In this document: positions 53,700 to 61,810 of the stretch, piece by piece
How the letters are laid out: every line of letters begins with the position of its first letter
Numbering within the stretch: the stretch's first letter is position 1
DNA from: Rhodoferax saidenbachensis
GTDB lineage: Bacteria; Pseudomonadota; Gammaproteobacteria; Burkholderiales; Burkholderiaceae_C
Reading direction: 5' to 3'
Assembly (NCBI RefSeq): GCF_001955715.1
Contig: NZ_CP019239.1
Location: 3,534,001-3,598,000 of the forward strand
DNA: 64,000 bases
Position numbers and translations under genes: made by a program
Notes under the pieces: generated by a model
What the model was told of the DNA's origin: nothing
The model's input: only the letters and a program-made list of their open reading frames with translations
Databases searched by the model: none

Positions 53700-54623
53700 T
53701 CAAAGATACGATGCCACTACTTTGAGGTTCTCATCAAAGACGCCATTGCCGTGTAATCCTCTTGAGGTTCGATCTAGCATCACTTCATACGAGTGCGCCC
53801 AAGCTAACGCACCATCCGCTTCGACCGTCGCCGTGTTATGTGATGTCAAGCGCAGCAAGTTTGCCTTTGTGTCAAAAGTCATCGAGTACAGCTCAACTGC
53901 TGAAATCTCGAAACACTCATCGAATGTGTTGGGGTGCATCGCTACGTTATAGGTCGCAACGTTGGTGTACAACGGAGCCTTGACGCTCGGATACGTAATA
54001 GCTAACCGTTGATGGCCAACATACGGAACTAGCCCCTGCTCCCCTTTAATCACCAGTTCTTTGGTGAAGAGGTGCCGACCAATGGCAATGGTCCCCGAGT
54101 ATCCATGTTCTGACCCTGGGCGACTTAGCTCATCCATGAGGAATTGGTTGACCATCCTGTGGTGCGGCGATTGCTTCTCCAAGGGAATTTCCTGCTGCAA
54201 GTCATCATTGTTGGCGTGCCGAAACCTAATAATTTGGGGAACCGGAGCGCCAACTTTCTGCTGGACTACTGCAATTGCATAGATCAGCTCTAGCTTCGGA
54301 TCAAGCTCTACCAGTGTGCCCAGCTCCGTGTTCGAGCAATAGAAGATACTTTCACCAACTTCATTGAACCGCCCCCGACTTCGTACCCTTTCCGCTGGTG
54401 CGTATTTCAGCTGATTGACATGATCGAAGAGGGCGCCCTTTTCATGGATGCGGCAGCGATAAAGCTGAACTCCCGTCCCCAAAGTCATCGCTACTTTCGG
54501 TACGCCGTGCAGGATCTGACCGAAAAGATCGTAAATCACGGTAGTCGGGCTACCTTTCTTGACGTGCTCCTGAAACTTCTTGATTGCGGCGCGGACGGTC
54601 AAGTACTTGGAAATTGCACTCAT
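53700..54623 (-). CDS. RES-domain protein (possible NAD+-phosphorylase toxin or defence factor)
   Basis: 307 residues. The RES domain core is seen as LYRCRIHEKG (Arg56), RGRFNEVGESIFYCSNTELGTLVE (GRFN 84-87, Glu106) and later Ser-containing stretches. RES toxins cleave NAD+ with phosphate and normally measure about 150-230 residues beside an Xre/DUF2384 antitoxin. This one is longer, with extra N-terminal (~50) and C-terminal (~100) parts, and has no antitoxin gene next to it. The DNA here is clearly more AT-rich than the flanking mtgA and plsC genes, suggesting transfer. Its role could be an orphan toxin, part of a defence system, or domesticated. Confidence 0.75.
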   Translation of the reverse strand: MSAISKYLTVRAAIKKFQEHVKKGSPTTVIYDLFGQILHGVPKVAMTLGTGVQLYRCRIHEKGALFDHVNQLKYAPAERVRSRGRFNEVGESIFYCSNTELGTLVELDPKLELIYAIAVVQQKVGAPVPQIIRFRHANNDDLQQEIPLEKQSPHHRMVNQFLMDELSRPGSEHGYSGTIAIGRHLFTKELVIKGEQGLVPYVGHQRLAITYPSVKAPLYTNVATYNVAMHPNTFDECFEISAVELYSMTFDTKANLLRLTSHNTATVEADGALAWAHSYEVMLDRTSRGLHGNGVFDENLKVVASYL

Positions 54624-54791
54624 GACGTGATACGGTGTTTGCCTTCAACAGACGACGAGCATAAATTTATACAGAGAATTTTCCGTAATGCCTAAAAGGC
54701 GCGAAATGGAATCCCGACACACCCCGCTGGTATTGAGAAGTGGAACGAGTCTAAGGTCGCAAGATTTTCGCTTCAGGTACGCGCTTTGGAT

Positions 54792-54809
54792 ATCCCCCAA
54801 ACGGATGAT
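54792..54809. promoter_or_regulatory. Operator-like palindrome, copy 2
   Basis: ATCCCCCAAACGGATGAT, differing from the copy at 955-972 in two bases, with matching flanks. It is about 95 nt before the plsC start. Confidence 0.35.
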
Positions 54810-54902
54810 TCTTTGAATATCGGCTTCGCCCGGTATTTACCCCTACGCACACTGGGCTGGCGAATCGCTGAAACGTCATCCCCCGTCTGTATCATCCCCG
54901 CC

Positions 54903-55514
54903 ATGCTAGCCAAGTTGATGAGTTTCTTTTTGCTCGGTCTGATCCGGGTGCTGACCGGTGCACAAGCGCGCTGGCACGGCTGCCCGCCGAAGGCGGAGCA
55001 GCGCATTTATTTTGCCAACCACCAGAGCCACGCCGACCTCGTGATGATCTGGGCCGCGCTGCCCAAGGAGTTGCGCAGCGTGACCCGTGCCATTGCTGCC
55101 AAGGACTACTGGACCAAAAGCCCCTTCAAGCAGTGGTTGACCTCCAAGGTGTTCAACGTGATCTACGTCTCACGCGACCGCACGTCTGACGAAGACCCGC
55201 TGGAGCCGCTGCTGGACGCGCTGGAGAATGGTGATTCCATTATTCTGTTTCCAGAGGGCACACGCGGCCACTTTGAAGAGCCCCAGGCCTTCAAGGCCGG
55301 GCTGTACAACCTGGCACTGAAGTGCCCCAAGGCGGTGCTGGTGCCCGCCTGGATCAACAACGTGCAACACGTGTTGCCCAAAGGCGAGGTCGTGCCAGTA
55401 CCGGTGCTGTGCTCCGTGACATTCGGTGCCCCGATCCAGGTGCAGGACGGCGAGGAGTGCAAGCCGTTTCTGGCACGCGCGCGCAGCGCTGTCATGGCAT
55501 TGCGCGAAGTCTGA
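54903..55514 (+). CDS. plsC: 1-acyl-glycerol-3-phosphate acyltransferase family protein
   Basis: 203 residues from ATG at 54903; the frame stays open to 54786 but the family-like hydrophobic N-terminus (KLMSFFLLGLIRVLTGAQ) starts here. The acyltransferase HX4D motif is NHQSHADLVMIW, followed by YVSRDRTSDEDP, LFPEGTRGHFEEPQAFKAGLYNLA and VPAWINNV. It makes phosphatidic acid at the inner membrane. It is followed after 9 nt by cdsA, which uses the product, so the two form a phospholipid operon. Confidence 0.9.
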   Translation: MLAKLMSFFLLGLIRVLTGAQARWHGCPPKAEQRIYFANHQSHADLVMIWAALPKELRSVTRAIAAKDYWTKSPFKQWLTSKVFNVIYVSRDRTSDEDPLEPLLDALENGDSIILFPEGTRGHFEEPQAFKAGLYNLALKCPKAVLVPAWINNVQHVLPKGEVVPVPVLCSVTFGAPIQVQDGEECKPFLARARSAVMALREV

Positions 55515-55523
55515 GGGCGTAGC

Positions 55524-56513
55524 ATGTACCACTACCTCAAGAACCTGACTCCCACGCAGCAGATCGGTGCGCTGTTCATCATTGTTTTCGGCCTGTTGCT
55601 GCTGGCCAGCGTGATCGCCTTTGTACTGTCCATCCGCGACCATGGTGATGACGAGCGTGCCGAACAGTGGCGCACCGAACTCAAAAGTGTGGACGGCATC
55701 ATCCGCACCAGTTGGCTGATGGTGTTTGTCTTCTGGATCGGCTGGGTCACTGGCGACTGGGTTTCGCTGACCCTGTTTGGGCTGGTCTCTTTCTTTGCAC
55801 TGCGCGAGTTCCTGACCCTGTCACCCACACGCCGGGGTGACCACCGCAGCCTGGTGCTGGCCTTCTTTGTGGTGCTGCCGCTGCAGTACTGGCTGGTGGG
55901 CAGCGAACATTTCGACATGTTTGCGGTGTTCATTCCGGTCTATGTGTTTTTGGCCCTGCCATTGACCAGTGCGCTGTCCAACGACCCGGTGCGTTTTCTG
56001 GAACGCAACGCCAAGCTGCAGTGGGGCATCATGGTGTGCATCTACGGCATGAGCCATGTGCCTGCGCTCTTGATGCTGGACTTCCCCGGCTACGACAATA
56101 AAAACGCCTTTCTCGTGTTCTTTCTGGTGATGGTGGTGCAGGTCTGTACGGTGGTGCAACACCTGGCCTCGCGCAAATGGCAACACGCGCCCGTGGCGCC
56201 CGCCATCAGCCAGAGTTTCAACTGGCGCAGTTGGTGGACCGGCATCCTGACGGCCAGCGTGTTTGGTGCGCTGCTGGCTGGTATCACGCCATGGGTACCG
56301 GGCACCGCGTTCGCGTTTTCGTTCATCGCCTGTCTGGCCGGCTCCATGGGGCACTTTGTCATGAAGGCCTTGAAACGCGACCGCGGCATTCCCAGCTGGG
56401 GCACCCAGGGTCGCTCGGTCACTGGCGCGGGGGGCCTGCTGGACCGGGTGGATGCGCTGTGTTTTGCGGCACCGGTGTTCTTCCACTCCGCCAAGTGGTA
56501 TTTCGGCATCTAG
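55524..56513 (+). CDS. cdsA: Phosphatidate cytidylyltransferase
   Basis: 329 residues with about eight membrane helices. CdsA makes CDP-diacylglycerol from phosphatidic acid and CTP. The C-terminal signature VTGAGGLLDRVDALCFAAPVFFH corresponds to the conserved S-x8-K-R-x4-K-D-x5-GHGGxxDRxD region. In front, KALKRDRGIPSWGT supplies the basic residues. It is longer than E. coli CdsA by an N-terminal segment of about 45 residues (LTPTQQIGALFIIVFGLLLL). Its TAG stop is provided by repeat A copy 9. Confidence 0.93.
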   Translation: MYHYLKNLTPTQQIGALFIIVFGLLLLASVIAFVLSIRDHGDDERAEQWRTELKSVDGIIRTSWLMVFVFWIGWVTGDWVSLTLFGLVSFFALREFLTLSPTRRGDHRSLVLAFFVVLPLQYWLVGSEHFDMFAVFIPVYVFLALPLTSALSNDPVRFLERNAKLQWGIMVCIYGMSHVPALLMLDFPGYDNKNAFLVFFLVMVVQVCTVVQHLASRKWQHAPVAPAISQSFNWRSWWTGILTASVFGALLAGITPWVPGTAFAFSFIACLAGSMGHFVMKALKRDRGIPSWGTQGRSVTGAGGLLDRVDALCFAAPVFFHSAKWYFGI

Positions 56514-56557
56514 CCCGCATCTCCATTGCGCGAGCAGCTCCTGAAACCATAGCATGC
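56507..56557 (-). repeat. Interspersed repeat A, copy 9 (spans cdsA stop and ruvC start)
   Basis: The minus strand reads GCTATGGTTTCAGGAGCTGC, TCGCGCAATGGAGATGCGGG and CTAGATGCC. The cdsA stop TAG lies in its CTAG box and the ruvC ATG in its terminal GCATGC, so the repeat forms the whole intergenic junction. Confidence 0.7.
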
Positions 56558-57105
56558 GAATACTGGGTATTGATCCTGGCCTGCGCACCACCGGCTTTGG
56601 TGTGGTGGATGTGCAGGGCGCCGCACTGGCCTATGTGGCCAGCGGCACCATCAGCACGCAGCACCTTGATACCCGCGCCTTGCCGGAGCGACTCAAGGTC
56701 TTGTTCGATGGCATTGGCGAGGTCGTCCAACGCTACCAGCCCACTTGCGCGTCGATTGAAATCGTTTTCGTGAACGTCAACCCGCAGTCCACGCTGCTAC
56801 TGGGCCAGGCACGTGGCGCACTCATCACCGCACTCGTTACCGCCAACCTACCGGTGGCCGAATACACCGCGCTGCAAATGAAGCAGGCCGTGGCCGGCCA
56901 CGGCCGCGCGCAGAAAGAACAGATCCAGGAAATGGTGAAACGCCTGCTGACCTTGCCCGGCTTGCCAGGGCCGGATGCCGCTGACGCACTGGGCCTGGCC
57001 ATCACCCACGCACACGCCGGCAAGGCCATGGCACGCCTGGCTGCAGCCGAGAGCCTGGGTGGCACAACCACCACCGCGTCTTACCGCGCAGGGCGCAGCC
57101 GCTGA
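56554..57105 (+). CDS. ruvC: Holliday junction resolvase
   Basis: 183 residues. RuvC cuts four-way DNA junctions made by RuvAB. The catalytic acids are visible: Asp7 in [15 protein letters not shown], Glu in [23 protein letters not shown], and the Asp pair in [17 protein letters not shown]. The length is normal. The start overlaps repeat A copy 9. ruvAB is not in the window. The gene that follows, at 57156, is unrelated. Confidence 0.97.
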   Translation: MRILGIDPGLRTTGFGVVDVQGAALAYVASGTISTQHLDTRALPERLKVLFDGIGEVVQRYQPTCASIEIVFVNVNPQSTLLLGQARGALITALVTANLPVAEYTALQMKQAVAGHGRAQKEQIQEMVKRLLTLPGLPGPDAADALGLAITHAHAGKAMARLAAAESLGGTTTTASYRAGRSR

Positions 57106-57155
57106 CCTCAAACGCCGAATAGATTACGCCCCTTCCTACCCCACGGAGTATTGCC

Positions 57156-57599
57156 ATGTCTCTGGAGAAAACCTTGAACCCCGCTGTTGCCGCCACATTG
57201 GCGCAGTGGCACACCATGATTGCCCAGAAGGATTTGCGAGGACTGCCCGCCCTGCTGCACCCGGACGCGGTCTTTCGTTCGCCCATGGCCCATTCGCCGT
57301 ATGCCAGCGCCCAAGCCGTGGCGCTGATCCTCAACACGGTCATCCAAGTGTTCAATGACTTCACCTACCACCGCCAGCTGGCCAGCGACGACGGCCTGAG
57401 TGTGGTGCTGGAATTCAGCGCAACCGTCAGCGGCAAAGCCCTCAAGGGCATTGACCTGATCCAGTTCAATGCAGAAGGACAGATCGTTGATTTTGAGGTG
57501 ATGGTGCGCCCCATGAGTGGCCTGCAGGCGCTGGGCGCTGAGATGGGTGCGCGGCTGCAAGCGCTGTTGCCTGCATTCAAAGCGCCTAGCGCTGGCTAG
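57156..57599 (+). CDS. NTF2/SnoaL-like domain protein
   Basis: 147 residues. Helical opening (PAVAATLAQWHTMIAQKDLRGLPALLHPDAVFRSPMA) and beta-sheet part (VVLEFSATVSGKALKGIDLIQFNAEGQIVDFEVMVRPMSG) match the NTF2-like fold, found in ketosteroid isomerases and small ligand-binding proteins. No catalytic acid can be assigned with confidence and the ligand is unknown. It stands alone downstream of ruvC with a 50-nt gap, and is convergent with a small membrane protein gene. Confidence 0.85.
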   Translation: MSLEKTLNPAVAATLAQWHTMIAQKDLRGLPALLHPDAVFRSPMAHSPYASAQAVALILNTVIQVFNDFTYHRQLASDDGLSVVLEFSATVSGKALKGIDLIQFNAEGQIVDFEVMVRPMSGLQALGAEMGARLQALLPAFKAPSAG

Positions 57600-57612
57600 T
57601 GCTTTTTCAGCG

Positions 57613-57786
57613 CTAGATCCGCTCGAGGATCAGCACCGTGAAGAAACAGAAGGCGGCCAGCAGCGTCCACTTCAATATCTTCCAGCCCCAGTTCTTGAAA
57701 CGCGGCTGGCCTGTGCCCACGTAAAACGCAAACGACGCGGCCGCACCCAGCAAGCAAAGCAGAATCAGGAAGCGAAAGACCAGCAT
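57613..57786 (-). CDS. Small membrane protein
   Basis: 57 residues from ATG at 57786. Two hydrophobic helices (LVFRFLILLCLLGAAASFAFYVG and ILKWTLLAAFCFFTVLILERI) are joined by a short basic loop (GQPRFKNWGWK). Similar small proteins are common in Burkholderiales genomes, but the role is unknown. It is downstream of lpxC on the same strand, with repeat D between, so it may be read from the lpxC transcript. Confidence 0.7.
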   Translation of the reverse strand: MLVFRFLILLCLLGAAASFAFYVGTGQPRFKNWGWKILKWTLLAAFCFFTVLILERI

Positions 57787-57815
57787 GGGTTCAGGCGGTG
57801 AAAACCGGAACAACT

Positions 57816-57893
57816 CGCCGCCGGGCCGCCCCAAGGCGAGTTAGCCCCCTTGGGGGGCAGCGACCCGTGCAACGGCGGAGCGTGGGGGCCATA
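57816..57893 (+). repeat. Repeat D, copy 2 (after lpxC)
   Basis: GCCGCCGGGCCGCCCCAAGG, GAGTTAGCCCCCTTGGGGGG and CAGCGACCCGTGCAACGG end directly at the lpxC stop codon. The CCCCCTTGGGGGG core is a palindrome. It aligns with 41930-42008. Confidence 0.8.
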
Positions 57894-58817
57894 TCACCAG
57901 GCCCGCGCGGGTTGTGCGAAGCCTGCGGGCGCCTGTTTGGCGTCTTCAAAGCTGACCAGTTCCCACGCGTCTTTTTGCACCAGCAACTCACGCAACAGTT
58001 TGTTGTTGAGCGCATGGCCGGAGCGGCGCGCGCTGTAGGCGGCCAGCAGGGGCTTGCCCACGATGTAGAGGTCACCCATCGCGTCGAGTATCTTGTGTTT
58101 GACGAACTCATCGTCGTAGCGCAGCCCATCGGCATTGAGCACCTTGTAGTCGTCCATCACGATGGCGTTGTCCAGACCACCGCCCAGTGCCAAACCATTG
58201 GCGCGCATCATTTCCACATCCTTGGTGAAACCAAAGGTGCGCGCACGCGCAATGTCACGCGAGTAGGAGCCGGTGCTCAGGTCGAACTCCACGCGCTGGC
58301 CCGTGGAGTCCACGGCGGGGTGGTTGAAATCGATCTCGAAGCTGAGCTTGAAACCGTGGTACGGGTCCAGGCGTGCCCATTTCTCGTTGGCGCCTGAGCC
58401 TTCGCGCACTTCCACGGGTTTGAGCAGGCGGATAAATCGGCGCGGTGCGTTCTGCATCTCGATGCCCGCGCTTTGCAGCAGAAACACGAAAGAAGCGGCC
58501 GAGCCGTCCAGAATCGGTATCTCTTCGGCGGTGATGTCCACGTACAGGTTGTCCACCCCAAGACCGGCGCAGGCCGACATCAGGTGTTCCACGGTGTGCA
58601 CTTTGGCATTGCCGCTGGACAGCGTGGAGGCCAGACGCGTATCGGTCACGGCGGTGGCCGACACCGGAATGTCGATGGCCTGCGGCAGGTCCACGCGGCG
58701 AAACACGATGCCGGTGTCGGGCGCTGCGGGGCGCAGGGTGATTTCCACCCGCTGCCCGCTGTGCAGGCCCACGCCCACGGCGCGGGTCAGGGATTTCAGG
58801 GTTCTTTGTTTGAGCAC
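57894..58817 (-). CDS. lpxC: UDP-3-O-acyl-N-acetylglucosamine deacetylase
   Basis: 307 residues. LpxC carries out the first committed step of lipid A synthesis with a zinc ion. It opens [21 protein letters not shown]. Zinc ligands are in [19 protein letters not shown] (His) and [19 protein letters not shown] (His and Asp), and [21 protein letters not shown] is another conserved block. Full length. In this lineage it usually follows the ddl-ftsQAZ cluster; here a BASS transporter and a repeat-rich region intervene between ftsZ and lpxC. Confidence 0.97.
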   Translation of the reverse strand: MLKQRTLKSLTRAVGVGLHSGQRVEITLRPAAPDTGIVFRRVDLPQAIDIPVSATAVTDTRLASTLSSGNAKVHTVEHLMSACAGLGVDNLYVDITAEEIPILDGSAASFVFLLQSAGIEMQNAPRRFIRLLKPVEVREGSGANEKWARLDPYHGFKLSFEIDFNHPAVDSTGQRVEFDLSTGSYSRDIARARTFGFTKDVEMMRANGLALGGGLDNAIVMDDYKVLNADGLRYDDEFVKHKILDAMGDLYIVGKPLLAAYSARRSGHALNNKLLRELLVQKDAWELVSFEDAKQAPAGFAQPARAW

Positions 58818-58936
58818 AACCCTATTTTACTTTCTCGGACCGCACGGCGCTGAGGGGTGCGCCTACTGATAAACCCCCTATGGAATCCGGCCCAACGGCG
58901 GCACACTGCAAGTACTTCCTTCACTACAAAACCACC

Positions 58937-59842
58937 ATGCAAGGCGACATACTTTCCACCATCGTGCTCCCTCTGGGGTTGGCGTTCATCATGTTCACGC
59001 TGGGCGCGGGCCTCACGCTCACGGACTTCAAACGCGTCTTCCTGCACCCCAAGGCCTTTGCCGTGGGTGTGTTGTGCCATTTCATCCTGTTGCCGCTGGT
59101 GGCCTATGCCATCGTGCAGGCCTTCGGCGTCACCGGCGCCATGGCCGTGGGCTTCATGATCATTGCGGCCTGCCCCACGGGCACCACCTCGAATCTGCTG
59201 ACCTACCATGCCCGTGCGGACGTGGCACTGGCACTGTCCTTCACCGCCGTGGCCGGTGTGGTGGCGGTCTTCACCATCCCGATGATCCTGGACTGGTCCA
59301 TCAACCACTTCATGGGTGCGCAGCAGAAAATCAACTTCCCCTATGGCTTGGTCATGGGCCAGATTGCCCTGCTGCTGGGCGTGCCCGTGGCCCTGGGCAT
59401 GGCGCTGCGCAAATTTGCGCCGGAGTTCACACGCCGCTTTCACGGCACCATGGGGCTAATCGCCACCGTTCTGTTCGTGCTGATCGTGCTCGGCGCAATT
59501 GCCAAGAACTGGGGCTTGCTGAAGGAACATGCACCCTCGCTCGCCCCTATGGTGCTGGCCATCAACGTGGTGATGCTGCTGCTGGGTCTGGGCCTGTCCC
59601 TGCTGACCCGCGTGCCCATGCGTCAGGCCGTCACCGTGGCCATCGAATCCTCCGTGCAAAACAGCACGCTGGCCATCGTGATTTCCTCCACCATCCTGAT
59701 GAACGACACCATGATGCTTCCTGCGGCGGTGTACGGCATCCTGATGTATTTCACGGGCATCCTCTTCGTGTTCGTGGCGCGCCGTTTTTTGCCTCCCTTG
59801 ACGACGGAAGAACAGGTGGCGGCTGCGGCGGCCATGCATTGA
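58937..59842 (+). CDS. Bile acid:sodium symporter (BASS) family transporter
   Basis: 301 residues from ATG at 58937, with about nine membrane helices. Family marks are STIVLPLGLAFIMFTLGAGLTLTDFKRV at the start and GFMIIAACPTGTTSNLLTYHARADVALA, the sodium/substrate crossover region. The second half has IESSVQNSTLAIVISSTILMNDTMMLPAAVYG. BASS carriers import bile acids, keto-acids or other organic anions with sodium; the substrate is unknown. An upstream ATG at 58880 would add 19 residues with no family match. It is divergent from lpxC and inserted into the usual ftsZ-lpxC order. Confidence 0.88.
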   Translation: MQGDILSTIVLPLGLAFIMFTLGAGLTLTDFKRVFLHPKAFAVGVLCHFILLPLVAYAIVQAFGVTGAMAVGFMIIAACPTGTTSNLLTYHARADVALALSFTAVAGVVAVFTIPMILDWSINHFMGAQQKINFPYGLVMGQIALLLGVPVALGMALRKFAPEFTRRFHGTMGLIATVLFVLIVLGAIAKNWGLLKEHAPSLAPMVLAINVVMLLLGLGLSLLTRVPMRQAVTVAIESSVQNSTLAIVISSTILMNDTMMLPAAVYGILMYFTGILFVFVARRFLPPLTTEEQVAAAAAMH

Positions 59843-60437
59843 ATTCGTTGTTTTAGGTTTTCGCTTCGCGGCTGACCGCCAAGCGGTTCAGACCTCTGCG
59901 AGGCACCTCACTTTCCCCCCTATCCCCCCGCCCTTTCCACCCCGCCGGGCGGAAAGGGGGCCTTAACAGCCGATTTGTTGTTGGGTCGCCGGATATGGAA
60001 TTACGGGGATAGGTTGCCACCGGTATTTCTCGCCACGGCCAGTGCATCCGGTCGTAGTTACATCTGATGGGTGGGCGCGGAGCGGCTGGCGGCTGCGCCT
60101 GCCAGTGACGAGGCATGAAAGACAGGGCTTCGACAAGCTCAGCCTGAACGGGATAGGGTATGTAATGCCGCAGCCAACCTCTGACTCGCCCCTGGCAGGC
60201 GCAGCCGCCAGCGGTGCCGCACAGATTACTTAGAGGCAACTACAACCGCATGCACTGGCAGTGGCGCACCGTAACGGTCGCAACCTTCGCACGTAGCCCC
60301 TTATCTGGCGCGAGGTAAGCAAATCGGCTGTTAGGCTCCCCCTCGCCCGGCGGGGCGAGGGGGTTGGGGGGAGGGGGAAAGCGAGGTGCTACGCAGGGAA
60401 GAACTCAACTACCCCGCAAACACCTGAACCGAGAAGC
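59843..60437. repeat. Large imperfect inverted repeat between BASS gene and ftsZ
   Basis: No gene is seen in ~595 nt. GCACCTCACTTTCCCCCC at 59903 pairs with the complement of GGAAAGCGAGGTGC ending 60389. Further inward AACAGCCGATTTG (59967) matches CAAATCGGCTGTT (about 60324), and GCCAGTGCATCCGGT with CGTAGTTA (about 60040) matches ACTACAACCGCATGCACTGGC (about 60240). CTGGCGGCTGCGCCTGCCAG (about 60089) matches its complement near 60190. The arms are nested around a ~75-nt centre that carries repeat C. The outer arms also contain their own small GGCGG/CCGCC hairpins. Confidence 0.75.
60127..60152 (+). repeat. Interspersed repeat C, copy 2 (centre of large inverted repeat)
   Basis: GGCTTCGACAAGCTCAGCCT followed by GAACGGG, related to 16366-16416 in inverted orientation. 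It is at the tip of the 59903-60389 inverted repeat. Confidence 0.65.
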
Positions 60438-61670
60438 TTAGTCCGCCTGCTTGCGCAAGAAAGCAGGAATCTCGTAGTCGTCCATCCCACCCGAAGACAA
60501 CGCATCCACCCGGGCTGCGGCTTGCGTACGGTTGGTACGCCATACGCTAGGAGTCGCCATGCTGCCGTAGTCGGGCTGTGCCATGGTGCCACCCAGGCTG
60601 GCCGCTGCACCGGCAGGTGCGGCGATGGTGTTGAGCGTAGGCACCTGGAACGGCACGTTGTCGGTACCGGTGCGCAGCACCTGCAGCGGAGGGGCCGTAC
60701 GGCGCATACCCTGGCGAGAGAGGCCGGTGGCTACCACGGTCACGCGGATTTCGTCGAGCAGGCTGTCGTCGTAGGCCGTGCCATAGATCACATGCGCATC
60801 GGGCGATGCGTAGGCACGGATGGTGTTCATCGCCAGCTTGGACTCGGACAGCTTCAGGCTGCCCTTGGCCGCGGTGATCAGCACCAGCACACCCTTGGCG
60901 CCGGACAGGTCGATGCCTTCGAGCAGCGGGCAGGCCACAGCCTGCTCGGCCGCGATGCGTGCGCGGTCCGGGCCGCTGGCCAGGGCGGTACCCATCATGG
61001 CCTTGCCGGGTTCACCCATCACGGTGCGCACGTCTTCAAAGTCGACGTTCACATGGCCGGGCACGTTGATGATTTCGGCAATGCCACCCACGGCGTTTTT
61101 CAGCACGTCGTTGGCGTGGGCAAATGCCTGGTCCTGGCTCACGTCGTCGCCCAGCACTTCCAGCAGCTTCTCGTTGAGCACCACGATCAGCGAGTCCACA
61201 TTGGCTTCGAGTTCGGTCAGGCCCGCATCGGCATTGCTCATGCGGCGGCCACCTTCAAAGTCAAACGGCTTGGTCACCACGCCCACGGTCAGGATGCCCA
61301 TGTCCTTGGCGATGCGCGCAATCACGGGAGCAGCACCGGTACCGGTACCGCCGCCCATACCCGCGGTGATGAACAACATGTGTGCGCCTTCGATGGCCGC
61401 ACGGATGTCGTCTTCTGCACCGGCGGCGGCTTCGCGGCCCTTGTCGGGCTTGCTGCCGGCACCCAGACCGCTGGCACCCAACTGGATGGTCTTGTGTGCG
61501 GCGCTGCGGCTCAGGGCCTGGGCGTCGGTGTTGGCGCAGATGAATTCCACGCCGCCCACTGCGGTCTGGATCATGTGTTCGACCGCGTTGCCGCCGCCGC
61601 CGCCCACGCCGATCACCTTGATCTGCGTGCCCTGGTTGAACATCTCTTCTTCAATCATTTCGATGGCCAT
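60438..61670 (-). CDS. ftsZ: Cell-division GTPase FtsZ
   Basis: 410 residues. FtsZ polymerises into the division ring. It contains KVIGVGGGGGNAVEHMI, FICANTDAQAL, the tubulin GTP signature GMGGGTGTGAAPVIA (about 106-120), VVTKPFDFEGGRR and NVDFEDVRTVMGEPGKAMMG. A low-complexity linker leads to the conserved C-terminal peptide DDYEIPAFLRKQAD, which binds FtsA and ZipA. It follows ftsA on the same strand with a 140-nt gap, likely with its own promoter in the AT-richer part (61680-61720). Confidence 0.98.
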   Translation of the reverse strand: MAIEMIEEEMFNQGTQIKVIGVGGGGGNAVEHMIQTAVGGVEFICANTDAQALSRSAAHKTIQLGASGLGAGSKPDKGREAAAGAEDDIRAAIEGAHMLFITAGMGGGTGTGAAPVIARIAKDMGILTVGVVTKPFDFEGGRRMSNADAGLTELEANVDSLIVVLNEKLLEVLGDDVSQDQAFAHANDVLKNAVGGIAEIINVPGHVNVDFEDVRTVMGEPGKAMMGTALASGPDRARIAAEQAVACPLLEGIDLSGAKGVLVLITAAKGSLKLSESKLAMNTIRAYASPDAHVIYGTAYDDSLLDEIRVTVVATGLSRQGMRRTAPPLQVLRTGTDNVPFQVPTLNTIAAPAGAAASLGGTMAQPDYGSMATPSVWRTNRTQAAARVDALSSGGMDDYEIPAFLRKQAD

Positions 61671-61810
61671 TTTTAACTCCTGATTTTCATTAATACGTGT
61701 TGGTTTTTAAATTCGCAGTTGCCTGAGGGGTGGGCTCTATGAGGGTGGCCCTATCCCCCGCCATCGCCAATGTGGACTTCCCCGTGCCAGCCAGAGTTGG
61801 ATGTACATGG

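Noticed and set aside
58880-58936. Longer N-terminus for the BASS transporter
   Set aside because: The added 19 residues lie in front of the family's conserved first helix and have no similarity to it.
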